From contig JAFVCE010000006.1 of assembly GCA_017479385.1 (NCBI GenBank), positions 87,708-151,707 on the forward strand: a stretch of DNA of 64,000 nt, written 5' to 3'. This document shows positions 25,895 through 33,923 of the stretch, piece by piece (the first letter of the stretch is position 1; each line of letters opens with the position of its first letter). This DNA is from Bacteroidales bacterium (lineage in GTDB: Bacteria > Bacteroidota > Bacteroidia > Bacteroidales > P3). The notes beneath the pieces are model-generated. The model did not search any database. It worked only from the letters and a program-made list of their open reading frames with translations, and was not told where the DNA came from. The position numbers and the translations under genes are program-made.

Positions 25895-26860
25895 TTAGAG
25901 CCCTAAAAAGACAAGTATGGGCACAGCGGCAAAGCCAATCACAAGAACCCAGGTGTAGATTTTGCCCAAGACTTCGATGGCTTTGTTATATTTGTAGTTG
26001 TTCAGACCAAAGGTTTGGAATACCGAGGGGAAGGCGTGACTGAGGTGAAGATATATCACCGCAAAGAAGACGAGGTAGATAAGCACTGTGTACCAGTGTG
26101 AGAATTTGTCGCGCGCACGGTAGTAGAAGTCGGGCTCCACACCACATTCGGGCATATTTTGGCGCAACATCTGGCGCTCGTCGTAGGTGATGTGGCGAAT
26201 CCACTTGTGGTCGGCACTGAAGTTGTTTTCTGCAAAAGCCTTTTCGAACAATTCTGCCACAGGGACGGCACGGCGAAGCTCGGCGATGTTTTCGTCGATT
26301 TGTTCTTGCTCGACAGGAGTGAGCTGATGGGAGTACTGGCGCACTTGAGCCTCGAAGGCGTCGACAAACTCGTTAGGAGTCATGCCTTGCTGGGTAGCAT
26401 ATTGGTGGATGGTCATAACCTCGTCGGTCTGGATTTTTTCGACCTCGACCATATATTCACCCTTAACCAGGCCTATTTTAACAAAATAGAAATCGAAGAA
26501 GTGAACGATAAGCAGGCAGAAAATGAGGATACCTGTAATCATCATCAACTTCGAATTTTGATGGGTCTTGGAACGTTGCTGTTCGTGGTAGCGCACGGGG
26601 CGCGCCATACGGTTGGTAATGGCCAACCAGAGGGTGAGAACAATGTGGAGCAGAAACACTGCGAGAAGCACTATCTCGAAGATTTTGACCACCCAGTTCG
26701 AACCCATAAAGTGGCAGAAAGCCGAGTACCAAGCACCGTCGTCGTGGCGCAGGATGAAGAGGTTGGCTGTCATGTGGAACAGCAGGAACAGCAACAAGAA
26801 CCCTCCCACGCAGCCCACCAAGAGCTTTTTAGTGATAGAGTGGATTTTAGGTAATTTCAT
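25895..26860 (-). CDS. frdC: Fumarate reductase cytochrome b subunit with large insert
   Basis: A 321-residue membrane anchor of the B-type succinate:quinone oxidoreductases. Membrane segments are seen at LLVGCVGGFLLLFLLFHMTANLFI, IFEIVLLAVFLLHIVLTLWLAI, MMITGILIFCLLIVHFFDFY, TVLIYLVFFAVIYLHLSHAF and YTWVLVIGFAAVPILVFLG. Histidines for two hemes lie in these helices. The usual length in Bacteroides is, from memory, about 230 residues. The extra length is a charged block of roughly 80-90 residues between helices 3 and 4. First gene of the operon, with a promoter box 45 bp upstream. Confidence 0.9.
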   Translation of the reverse strand: MKLPKIHSITKKLLVGCVGGFLLLFLLFHMTANLFILRHDDGAWYSAFCHFMGSNWVVKIFEIVLLAVFLLHIVLTLWLAITNRMARPVRYHEQQRSKTHQNSKLMMITGILIFCLLIVHFFDFYFVKIGLVKGEYMVEVEKIQTDEVMTIHQYATQQGMTPNEFVDAFEAQVRQYSHQLTPVEQEQIDENIAELRRAVPVAELFEKAFAENNFSADHKWIRHITYDERQMLRQNMPECGVEPDFYYRARDKFSHWYTVLIYLVFFAVIYLHLSHAFPSVFQTFGLNNYKYNKAIEVLGKIYTWVLVIGFAAVPILVFLGL

Positions 26861-26904
26861 GTTTTTTAATATAATACGTTAAAAAATTAATTGGTTGTCG
26901 TTTT

Positions 26905-26913
26905 GCAAAGATA
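26905..26913 (-). promoter_or_regulatory. -7 box of frdCAB promoter
   Basis: Minus strand TATCTTTGC, 45 bp before the frdC start. Confidence 0.6.
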
Positions 26914-26987
26914 CACAATAATTTGTTTGCAACCGAAATTATTTTTTGATTATTTGGCAACAGCGCGAATTTTTGTGTATTGAACGG

Positions 26988-27032
26988 GAACGAGGAAGGT
27001 TGGAATAACTTTTCCACGAGCCTTCCTCGTTC
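26988..27032 (-). terminator. Hairpin after nqrF
   Basis: GAACGAGGAAGG and CCTTCCTCGTTC form a perfect 12-bp stem around a 21-nt loop, 17 bp after the nqrF stop. It lacks a clear T run. Confidence 0.55.
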
Positions 27033-27048
27033 ACAATATTGCACGCAA

Positions 27049-28308
27049 TTAGCCACCAAAATCGTCGTAAGCTATATTTTCAGCTGGTACGCCAAGGCTA
27101 TCGAGCATTGCCACTACGGCTTTGCTCATGGGGCCCGGTCCGCACATATAGTAGCGTATATCTTCGGGGGCTGGATGGTCTTTGAGGTAGGTTTCGTACA
27201 TCACATTGTGCACAAAGCCAGGGGTGTAGGGCACACCTGCCGCGTCGGCTGCTGGGTCGGGACGGTCCAAAGCCAAGTGGAAGTGGAAGTTTGGAAAGTC
27301 TTTCTCCAACTGGTGGAAATCGTTGAGGTAGAACACCTCGTTCAGCGCGCGAGCACCATAGAAATAGTGCATCTTGCGTTTGGTTTCGCCCAAGGTGCGG
27401 GTAATGTGCATTATCTGCGCACGCAACGGAGCCATACCGGCGCCACCACCAACCCATATCATTTCGTCTGTCAGCTCTTCGACATGGAAGTCGCCATAGG
27501 GTCCGCTCATCGTTACCTTGTCGCCTGGTTTGAGCGAGAAGATATAACTCGAGGCAATACCAGGGTTGACAGGCATGAACCCTGAACGGTCGGGCTTGAA
27601 TGGCGGGGTAGCAATGCGCACAGTGAGCATGAAGACATCGCCTTCGGCAGGGTAGTTAGCCATAGAGTAGGCTCGAACCGTCGGTTCGGTATTGACACAA
27701 CGGAGGTCGAACATCTTAAATTTTTCCCAAGAGGGGAGGTATTCGGGACCTATTAAGGTCGTATCAAGGTCGGAGTAATTGAACTCGAACTTCGGTATTT
27801 TTATCTGCGCATACGAGCCTGGCTCGAAGTCCATGTGCTCGCCCTTGGGGAGTTGAACCTTGAACTCCTTGATAAAGGTGGCCACATTGCGGTTCGAAAC
27901 CACAGTGCATTCGTACTCCTTGACAGAGAGAACCGACTGTGGGACAGCTATTTCGAGATTTTCTTTCACCTTAACCTGGCAGCCCAAGCGGTAGTGGTCT
28001 TGTATTTGGCGGCGAGTGAAGAAGCCGGTCTCGGTGGGCAGAATTTCGCCGCCACCTTTGAGCACGCGGCACTTGCACTGTCCGCACGAGCCTTTGCCAC
28101 CGCAGGCCGAGGGGAGGTAGACTTTTTGTTCGGCGAGCGTGGCAATCAGTGTGTTGCCCGAAGCCACGTCGAGTTCGCGGTCGTTGTTGATTGTTATTTT
28201 TACGTTGCCTTGCGGTACCAGTTTTGCCCTCACTATCAGCAGCAACGCTACCAAGAGTAGCACCACTACGAGGAAAACCACCAAGGCTGTGATTATAGTC
28301 TGTGTCAT
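27049..28308 (-). CDS. nqrF: Na+-translocating NADH:quinone oxidoreductase subunit F
   Basis: A 419-residue NADH-oxidising subunit. It has an N-terminal membrane helix, a [2Fe-2S] ferredoxin domain ([22 protein letters not shown], with a fourth Cys in RLGCQV), an FAD domain (RAYSMANYP) and a NADH domain ([22 protein letters not shown]). It feeds electrons from NADH into the Nqr pump. A 22-bp match to the dispersed repeat lies in the frame at 27751-27772 ([13 protein letters not shown]). It overlaps nqrE by 4 bp and is the last gene of the operon. Confidence 0.97.
   Translation of the reverse strand: MTQTIITALVVFLVVVLLLVALLLIVRAKLVPQGNVKITINNDRELDVASGNTLIATLAEQKVYLPSACGGKGSCGQCKCRVLKGGGEILPTETGFFTRRQIQDHYRLGCQVKVKENLEIAVPQSVLSVKEYECTVVSNRNVATFIKEFKVQLPKGEHMDFEPGSYAQIKIPKFEFNYSDLDTTLIGPEYLPSWEKFKMFDLRCVNTEPTVRAYSMANYPAEGDVFMLTVRIATPPFKPDRSGFMPVNPGIASSYIFSLKPGDKVTMSGPYGDFHVEELTDEMIWVGGGAGMAPLRAQIMHITRTLGETKRKMHYFYGARALNEVFYLNDFHQLEKDFPNFHFHLALDRPDPAADAAGVPYTPGFVHNVMYETYLKDHPAPEDIRYYMCGPGPMSKAVVAMLDSLGVPAENIAYDDFGG
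27751..27772 (-). repeat. 11-bp repeat units inside nqrF, copy 6
   Basis: The minus strand reads CGACCTTGATA then CGACCTTAATA, two exact-phase units, translated SDLDTTLIG. Only two units are present, and the first D-L-D aligns with a natural D-F-D in other NqrF proteins as I recall them, so chance likeness is possible. Confidence 0.45.
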
Positions 28309-28922
28309 ATCTTAATTCCCATAAAAGACATAAATGCAATACCCATCAGGCCAGTGATGATGAAGGTTATGCCCACCCCTTGCAGTGCTGGCGGCACTTT
28401 GGAGTAGCGAAGCTTTTCGCGTATGGCAGCAATGCCCACAATGGCCAGCAGCCAACCTATTCCAGAGCCAAGTGCAAAGGCAGTAACCTCGCCAATGTTC
28501 TGGTAACCACGTTGTTGCATGAAAAGGGAGCCTCCCATGACAGCGCAGTTGACAGCTATCAGTGGCAAGAATATTCCCAACGAGTTGTAGAGGGCTGGCG
28601 CATAGCGCTCTACCACCATCTCGACAATCTGCACAATAGCCGCAATGACGGCGATGAAGATGATGAGCGAGAGGAAAGAGAGGTCTACATCGGCCAACGA
28701 CGGGCTAATCCAAGCGAGCGCACCAGGCTGGAGTACATACTTGTCGAGCAGGTAGTTGACCGGCACCGTGACCAGCAGAACAAACGTCACTGCTATTCCA
28801 AGCCCAAACGAGGTCTTGACCGTTTTGGACACTGCCAAGTAGGAACACATACCCAAGAAAAAGGCGAAAATCATGTTGTCGATAAATATCGACTTGACGA
28901 AAATGTTGAATATCTCTGTCAT
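28305..28922 (-). CDS. nqrE: Na+-translocating NADH:quinone oxidoreductase subunit E
   Basis: A 205-residue integral membrane subunit with six hydrophobic helices, of normal NqrE length. Markers are [23 protein letters not shown] at the N-terminus and [23 protein letters not shown]. NqrD and NqrE are homologous, inverted in the membrane, and share an iron centre between their half-helices. It overlaps its neighbours by 4 bp on each side (ATGA). Confidence 0.96.
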   Translation of the reverse strand: MTEIFNIFVKSIFIDNMIFAFFLGMCSYLAVSKTVKTSFGLGIAVTFVLLVTVPVNYLLDKYVLQPGALAWISPSLADVDLSFLSLIIFIAVIAAIVQIVEMVVERYAPALYNSLGIFLPLIAVNCAVMGGSLFMQQRGYQNIGEVTAFALGSGIGWLLAIVGIAAIREKLRYSKVPPALQGVGITFIITGLMGIAFMSFMGIKI

Positions 28923-29539
28923 TTCTTAACCTCCTTATTAACAGTGTTTTGAATCCAAATAATCAGGCCAACCAGTATCAGCGCCATTGGAGCGAGGATG
29001 GCCAGGCCGTTGTTTTCGTAGCCAATGTTGTAGAGGCCCAGCTTCTCGGCCACGGGGTAGCCCAGCAACGTGCCCGAACCGAACAGCTCGCGAACAAAGC
29101 CCATGATGAAAAGTATTAGGGCATAGCCCAAACCGTTGCCAATGCCGTCGAGCAGCGACTCGAGCGGCTTGTGGCTCATGGCGAAGGCTTCGAGGCGACC
29201 CATCACAATGCAGTTGGTTATTATAAGACCCACATAAACAGAGAGTTGCTTACTAACATCATAAACGAAAGCTTGCAGCACCTGGTTGACCAAGATGACG
29301 AGCGTTGAGACCACCACAAGCTGCACGATGATGCGGATTCGTGGTGGGATGGTGTTGCGCAGCAGCGAGATGATGAGGTTTGACAGTGCCACGACCACTG
29401 TCACTGACACTGCCATGACAAGTGCCGGTTTGAGCTGGGCTGTCACTGCCAAACAGGAGCAGATACCCAGCACCTGGACGGTAATCGGGTTATTCTTACC
29501 CAGTGGTAAAGTTATAAGTTTCAAGTTTTTAGAGCTCAT
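28919..29539 (-). CDS. nqrD: Na+-translocating NADH:quinone oxidoreductase subunit D
   Basis: A 206-residue membrane subunit with six helices, paired with NqrE. Markers: [50 protein letters not shown] and [26 protein letters not shown]. Overlaps nqrC and nqrE by 4 bp each. Confidence 0.96.
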   Translation of the reverse strand: MSSKNLKLITLPLGKNNPITVQVLGICSCLAVTAQLKPALVMAVSVTVVVALSNLIISLLRNTIPPRIRIIVQLVVVSTLVILVNQVLQAFVYDVSKQLSVYVGLIITNCIVMGRLEAFAMSHKPLESLLDGIGNGLGYALILFIMGFVRELFGSGTLLGYPVAEKLGLYNIGYENNGLAILAPMALILVGLIIWIQNTVNKEVKK

Positions 29540-30153
29540 AGGGCAGCCCTCCTTTCGATATAATCTTTATATGGAGCAAAACCCGTGCCAAACATCTCCG
29601 ACACGCCATTCGATGTCAGTGTGCCACCAGTTATGGCGTCAACTTCGTAGGCAGAAGAGGGATTGGCATGCTTTTTGACAGAGACAGGCATGAGGTGTCC
29701 GTCGTCGTCGGTTATGCGTTTGCCCACAAAACGGTTGCGGAACTTGTCGGTAGTAATTTCGCCGCCCAGGCCCGGGGTTTCGCTGGCATGGTCGAAGACG
29801 GCACCCACAATGCGGAAGTCCTCATCCAGAGCCACATAGGCCCAGATGGCGCCCCAAAGTCCGCGACCACGAAGTGGAATAACACTGCCAGTTTTTCCGT
29901 CTTTGTGGTACAAATAGATAGGTTGGTTGTCGCCAACCAGGCTGTCGGTAACCATGGCAGCATAGGTGCGGTCCACCTCGGCCGTTGGCACATCGACGCC
30001 CACGGCACGCAGAATCATCTGCTTCTGCTCGCGAGCCACGTTTTGCCGCTGCCTGTCGCGCAGGCTCATAGCCACTACCGAGAGCAACACGGCGCACACA
30101 GCCACCAGAGCGGCCGAGTAGAGAAAGATGTAGCGGTTCGAGAAGTTCTTCAT
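29536..30153 (-). CDS. nqrC: Na+-translocating NADH:quinone oxidoreductase subunit C
   Basis: A 205-residue subunit with one N-terminal membrane helix and a periplasmic FMN-binding domain. I start it at the ATG complementary to 30151-30153 (MKNFSNRYIFLYSAALVAV), which overlaps nqrB by 4 bp like its neighbours; a longer frame upstream is an overlap artefact. The covalent FMN threonine motif appears as DAITGGTLTSNGV; the usual form is SGATLT, so the two residues before the conserved core differ, but the Thr is kept. Confidence 0.95.
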   Translation of the reverse strand: MKNFSNRYIFLYSAALVAVCAVLLSVVAMSLRDRQRQNVAREQKQMILRAVGVDVPTAEVDRTYAAMVTDSLVGDNQPIYLYHKDGKTGSVIPLRGRGLWGAIWAYVALDEDFRIVGAVFDHASETPGLGGEITTDKFRNRFVGKRITDDDGHLMPVSVKKHANPSSAYEVDAITGGTLTSNGVSEMFGTGFAPYKDYIERRAAL

Positions 30154-31322
30154 TGTTGGACCCTCCTTTCTGCGCGACGAGCACGCTTGCGGATGTTGGC
30201 CGAGACCACGCAGTGATCGATGAGCGGAGCGAAGCAGTTCATGAGCAGGATGCTGAGCATCATGCCCTCTGGATAGGCGGGATTGACCACCCTGAGCAGC
30301 ACCGCAAAGGCACCGATGAGCAGGCCGTATATCCACTTGCCGCAGTTGGTTTGGGCGGCAGTAACGGGGTCGGTTGCCATAAAGATGGCACCAAACATGA
30401 AGCCACCCATGAGGTAGTGGTAGTAGAACGGCAGCTGCATGAACTCGTTGGCGCCCACAGCGTTGAAGAGCAGGCCCATGAGGCCACCACCGAGAACGAC
30501 GCTGAGCATTATGCGCCAAGAACCGATGCCGGAGAGTAGGAGCACCACAGCGCCGAGCAGGATGGCTACCACCGAGGTCTCGCAGGTAGAACCCGGGATG
30601 GTGCCCAGCAGCAGGTCGAGCACCGACCAGTCGCCCAAGGGACCCGTGGCGAGCTCACCCAGTGGGGTGGCACCTGCAATGGCGTCGGGGCCCCACCAGT
30701 CGCGAGCTATCCACACCGAGTCGCCCGACATACGGCCAGGATAGCTAAAGAAGAGGAAGGCACGCGCCACCAGAGCGGGGTTGAGAAAGTTCATACCCGT
30801 GCCGCCGAAGGCCTCTTTGGCCACCACGACCGCAAAGGCCACGGCCAACGCCAGCTGCCACAACGGGGTGGTGACGGGCACAATCATCGGGATGATGAGA
30901 CCCGTTACGAGGAAACCCTCGTTGACCTCGTGGCCTCGTATCTGGGCAAAGGCAAACTCGATTGCCAGTCCTACTACGTAGGACACCACAATCAGAGGCA
31001 ACATCCTGACCAGACCGAAGGCAAACATGAGCCAAAACGAGGCTGGTTCGCCAGCAGCAGTATAGTGCTGGTAGCCAATGTTCCACATACCGAACAGCAA
31101 GGCTGGCAGCAGGGCAATGACCACCGTAATCATGGCACGCTTCATGTCGACTGCGTCGCGAATGTGGCTACCTGTGCGGGTGACGGTGTTGGGCGTGAAA
31201 GCGAATGTTTCGAAAGCCTCGAAGGTGCTGTGCAGCCACGGCAACTTGCCTCCAGGGCTGAAGGTGGGTTTGATTTTGTCGATAAAGCGACGCAAACCGT
31301 TCATTGAGTTGGCCGGTTTCAC
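30150..31322 (-). CDS. nqrB: Na+-translocating NADH:quinone oxidoreductase subunit B
   Basis: A 390-residue membrane subunit with about ten helices, an FMN attached to Thr and riboflavin. The motif is DAIAGATPLGELATG. Other markers are the N-terminal GLRRFIDKIKPTFSPGGKL and the NPALVARAFLFFSYP segment. NqrB forms the Na+ channel of the pump together with NqrD/E. Overlaps nqrA and nqrC by 4 bp each. Confidence 0.96.
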   Translation of the reverse strand: MKPANSMNGLRRFIDKIKPTFSPGGKLPWLHSTFEAFETFAFTPNTVTRTGSHIRDAVDMKRAMITVVIALLPALLFGMWNIGYQHYTAAGEPASFWLMFAFGLVRMLPLIVVSYVVGLAIEFAFAQIRGHEVNEGFLVTGLIIPMIVPVTTPLWQLALAVAFAVVVAKEAFGGTGMNFLNPALVARAFLFFSYPGRMSGDSVWIARDWWGPDAIAGATPLGELATGPLGDWSVLDLLLGTIPGSTCETSVVAILLGAVVLLLSGIGSWRIMLSVVLGGGLMGLLFNAVGANEFMQLPFYYHYLMGGFMFGAIFMATDPVTAAQTNCGKWIYGLLIGAFAVLLRVVNPAYPEGMMLSILLMNCFAPLIDHCVVSANIRKRARRAERRVQQ

Positions 31323-32713
31323 ATTGCCTCCTTTCTGAGTTTTTCTAAACTCTCTCGTATAAGTTGCTGAATTTCAGTTTTCGAAGGGTCGATGACTTCG
31401 CACAGGGCAAAATCTTCGGGTTCGACTTCGTAGATGCCGAGCTTCTCCATACGCTCCACGTCGCCCACGACGCAGGCTTTGATGAGTTCGGTGGGGTAAA
31501 TATCGAACGGGAAGACACGCTCGAAACTGCCCGAAAAGACCAGCGGACGAACATCGCCATGTCGATTGGTGTCGAATTTCATCACCGGAAGATACTGGTT
31601 TACAGACTGGTAGGGCTGCAACAAGCGGGTAAATCCCGAGAGGAATGTGCGACTGAAACTGAACTTGTGTAGCCCCGGCATGAGCCAGCCCATGAAGTCG
31701 TAGTAGTCGCCTTCGGGCAGGAGCGAGACGAGCGAGTGGCGAGCCGAGAGGTAGCCCTCTTGGCCCACATTGAGACCGCTCAACACGTCGCCCGAGACCA
31801 CGCGCACATGGTTTTCGGAGGCTTCGAGGGCGGGGTAGTCGGGGTTCGAGATTTGGGCTGCCATTATGTCAGCCAACTGCCGTCCGGCACGCATTTTGTA
31901 GTACTGAGGGTGAGAGGCAGCCGGTCCGGCCACAGCCACGACGAGGTCGGGGCAATATTCACCGCCGAGTATGGTGCGACCCACGAGGGCCACCTCTTGA
32001 GGACCGAAGGTCCAAACCTCCTGACCCTTGTCGATGGGGTCGATAAGGGCGATTTGGGTGCCGACGTTGCCGGCTGGGTGAGGTCCCACAATGGTGTGAG
32101 CCACAACACGTTCGCAACTTTTGGCCAGGCGGGCTGCCACGGCGCCAAGATGCTGGTCTGGGCGCGAGGTGACGTGCACCAAGCCGTCGGTGAGTTGGGT
32201 GAGGGCCTCGAGGCCAGCCGCGAAATCGGCATCGCGACCGTTGAGGACGAAATCGTAGTCTGGCGAGAGCGGAGCCGAGTCGAAACAGCTCACAAACATA
32301 GCTTTAGGCTTGGCGTCGGGCGAAGGGATGGAGCCGAATGGGCGACGGCGAAGCAGCGACCACAGGCCCGTTTGGAGCAGCAGTTGGCGCACATCGGCCG
32401 TGTCGACCTTCTGTCCAGAGCGGTTTCCGTCGGCAGCCACCACCACGGCCAGCAGTGCGCGCTTCTGGCCACGCACAACGGCCTCGACGGTGCCACTCAC
32501 GGGCGAGGTGAGTACCACCCGCGGGTCGGCCTTGTCGCCAACGAGCGGCTGGCCACACGCCACCGCATCGCCCTCGGCCACGAGCACACGCGGCACCAGC
32601 CCCACAAAATCGGTGGGCTTAACCGCATAGCGAGCCTTGAAGGCGGCCTCGGCAATATTTTTTCGCGCTTCGCCCTCGACGCAAATATCGAGTCCACGCT
32701 TGATTTTCAACAT
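31319..32713 (-). CDS. nqrA: Na+-translocating NADH:quinone oxidoreductase subunit A
   Basis: A 464-residue soluble subunit, first in the nqrABCDEF operon and close to the usual NqrA length. N-terminal IKRGLDICVEGEAR, FVGLVPRVLVAEGDAVACGQPLV and SPVSGTVEAVVRGQKRALL show the lipoyl-like region; RTILGGEYCPDL follows later. NqrA binds ubiquinone or menaquinone. A promoter box lies 33 bp upstream of the ATG and drives all six genes. Confidence 0.96.
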   Translation of the reverse strand: MLKIKRGLDICVEGEARKNIAEAAFKARYAVKPTDFVGLVPRVLVAEGDAVACGQPLVGDKADPRVVLTSPVSGTVEAVVRGQKRALLAVVVAADGNRSGQKVDTADVRQLLLQTGLWSLLRRRPFGSIPSPDAKPKAMFVSCFDSAPLSPDYDFVLNGRDADFAAGLEALTQLTDGLVHVTSRPDQHLGAVAARLAKSCERVVAHTIVGPHPAGNVGTQIALIDPIDKGQEVWTFGPQEVALVGRTILGGEYCPDLVVAVAGPAASHPQYYKMRAGRQLADIMAAQISNPDYPALEASENHVRVVSGDVLSGLNVGQEGYLSARHSLVSLLPEGDYYDFMGWLMPGLHKFSFSRTFLSGFTRLLQPYQSVNQYLPVMKFDTNRHGDVRPLVFSGSFERVFPFDIYPTELIKACVVGDVERMEKLGIYEVEPEDFALCEVIDPSKTEIQQLIRESLEKLRKEAM

Positions 32714-32745
32714 ATTGACAATAATTTAGGTTTCAAAAAACTTTT

Positions 32746-32754
32746 GCAAATATA
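32746..32754 (-). promoter_or_regulatory. -7 box of nqr operon promoter
   Basis: Minus strand TATATTTGC, 33 bp before the nqrA start. Confidence 0.6.
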
Positions 32755-32867
32755 CAACTTTTTTGTTAACCACGGGCAATATTATCAATAAAAAACTACC
32801 AATTTTAAATCTCCCCTCCCCCGAGGTCGGAACTTCGAAAAGCGCAATTTCCGTAAAACACTGAAAA

Positions 32868-32953
32868 TCAATTGATTATGTAAACAAATAAAAATCAACC
32901 ACTTAAAGGGGTTAGGGTCGTATTAAGGTCGTATTAACATCGCCCTAACATCG
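32868..32953 (-). repeat. 11-bp phased repeat, copy 7
   Basis: The core at 32910-32953, minus strand, reads CGATGTTAGGG, CGATGTTAATA, CGACCTTAATA, CGACCCTAACC. The flank at 32868-32880 holds AATCAATTGATT. It sits in the 388-bp gap between the nqr promoter and the end of the response regulator gene. The only other structure there is the hairpin at 33002. Confidence 0.85.
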
Positions 32954-33001
32954 GTCACGGCAAAAAAATTATTCGAACAAAGGTTATCGATAAACTAACC
33001 G

Positions 33002-33024
33002 GCACTCGGTGACCTCACGAGTGC
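33002..33024 (-). terminator. Hairpin after response regulator gene
   Basis: GCACTCG and CGAGTGC form a perfect 7-bp stem about 78 bp after the response regulator stop. No T run, so only a weak terminator candidate. Confidence 0.3.
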
Positions 33025-33101
33025 AGTTGGAACTCATGACGACTTTGGTTGGGCCGCTGGCAAACCTAAACTAAATCTGCGCCACACAGTACTGCGAGCA
33101 C

Positions 33102-33911
33102 TTAGCGTTTCAGGTACTTGATGTCGGCGGCCTTGATGAGGCCATATTGCAGGGCTTTGGCAATGCGGGCGCCCGATTTGTTGACGGTGCCGAGGCGGCG
33201 TGCCAGGTCTTTCTGGCGCTCTTGCACGGTTTTGTCGGTTTCGCCAATGGCGTAGGCAATGTCTTGCGCGGTGTTGCCGGCTGCCTCGAGCAGGAGGAGC
33301 GTGCGCTCGGTGGCGCTGATTTCGAGTTCGGGCTGGTCGGCCTCGAGGTTGTCGAGAAACATTTCGGCCGCGTCTTTGAGGGTAAGCATGACGGGGTAGT
33401 TAAAGTAGTAGTCCTCGCCACGTTCGAGGCAGGCAATGGCTCGCAGCACGTTCTCGACCGAGAAGCCGCCGGCGGCATTTTTGCTCACAAAGGCCTTGGC
33501 ACCGCGGCGCAGAGCGTCGAAGACCACGCGACCAATCTCGACCACGCGCTGGCTGCGGCGGGGGTCGCCGGCCGAGGGGTTGTCGAACCGGCCCGAGAGC
33601 ATGATGATACCTACCGTGGGGTAGCGACGGTGGAGGCGTTCGGCAATGTCGAGGCCGCCTGTGGGTTCGCCCTGAAGTTCCATGTCGAGCAGCACATAGT
33701 CGGGTATGTCGCCGCTCTCGGCACGGTCTAAGGCTTCGAGCAGGCGTACTCCGGTGGCAAAGGTCTCGGTCAGCTCGACGGTGCGCAGCTCGACCTGGCC
33801 GTCGTCGTCCATCCTACACTCGACCTCGGCGTTGCGACCGTTGAGTTCCATCTTGACCGCTTTGCGGATTATGGGCTCATCGTCTACCATCATCACTCGT
33901 ATCTTGTTCAT
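33102..33911 (-). CDS. Response regulator with LuxR-like output domain
   Basis: A 269-residue protein. The receiver domain has the acidic pair at Asp10-Asp11 (VDDEP), phospho-acceptor Asp76 (YVLLDMEL), Ser106 (MLSGR) and Lys144 (AFVSKN). The acceptor lies about 20 residues later than usual because of an insert near residues 25-45. The C-terminal third (ISATERTLLLLEAAGNTAQDIAYAIGETDKTVQERQKDLARRLG) fits a LuxR/GerE-type helix-turn-helix. It lies 12 bp after the kinase gene on the same strand, so the two form a two-component pair. Target genes are unknown. Confidence 0.88.
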   Translation of the reverse strand: MNKIRVMMVDDEPIIRKAVKMELNGRNAEVECRMDDDGQVELRTVELTETFATGVRLLEALDRAESGDIPDYVLLDMELQGEPTGGLDIAERLHRRYPTVGIIMLSGRFDNPSAGDPRRSQRVVEIGRVVFDALRRGAKAFVSKNAAGGFSVENVLRAIACLERGEDYYFNYPVMLTLKDAAEMFLDNLEADQPELEISATERTLLLLEAAGNTAQDIAYAIGETDKTVQERQKDLARRLGTVNKSGARIAKALQYGLIKAADIKYLKR

Positions 33912-33923
33912 ATTTAGGCTTTT

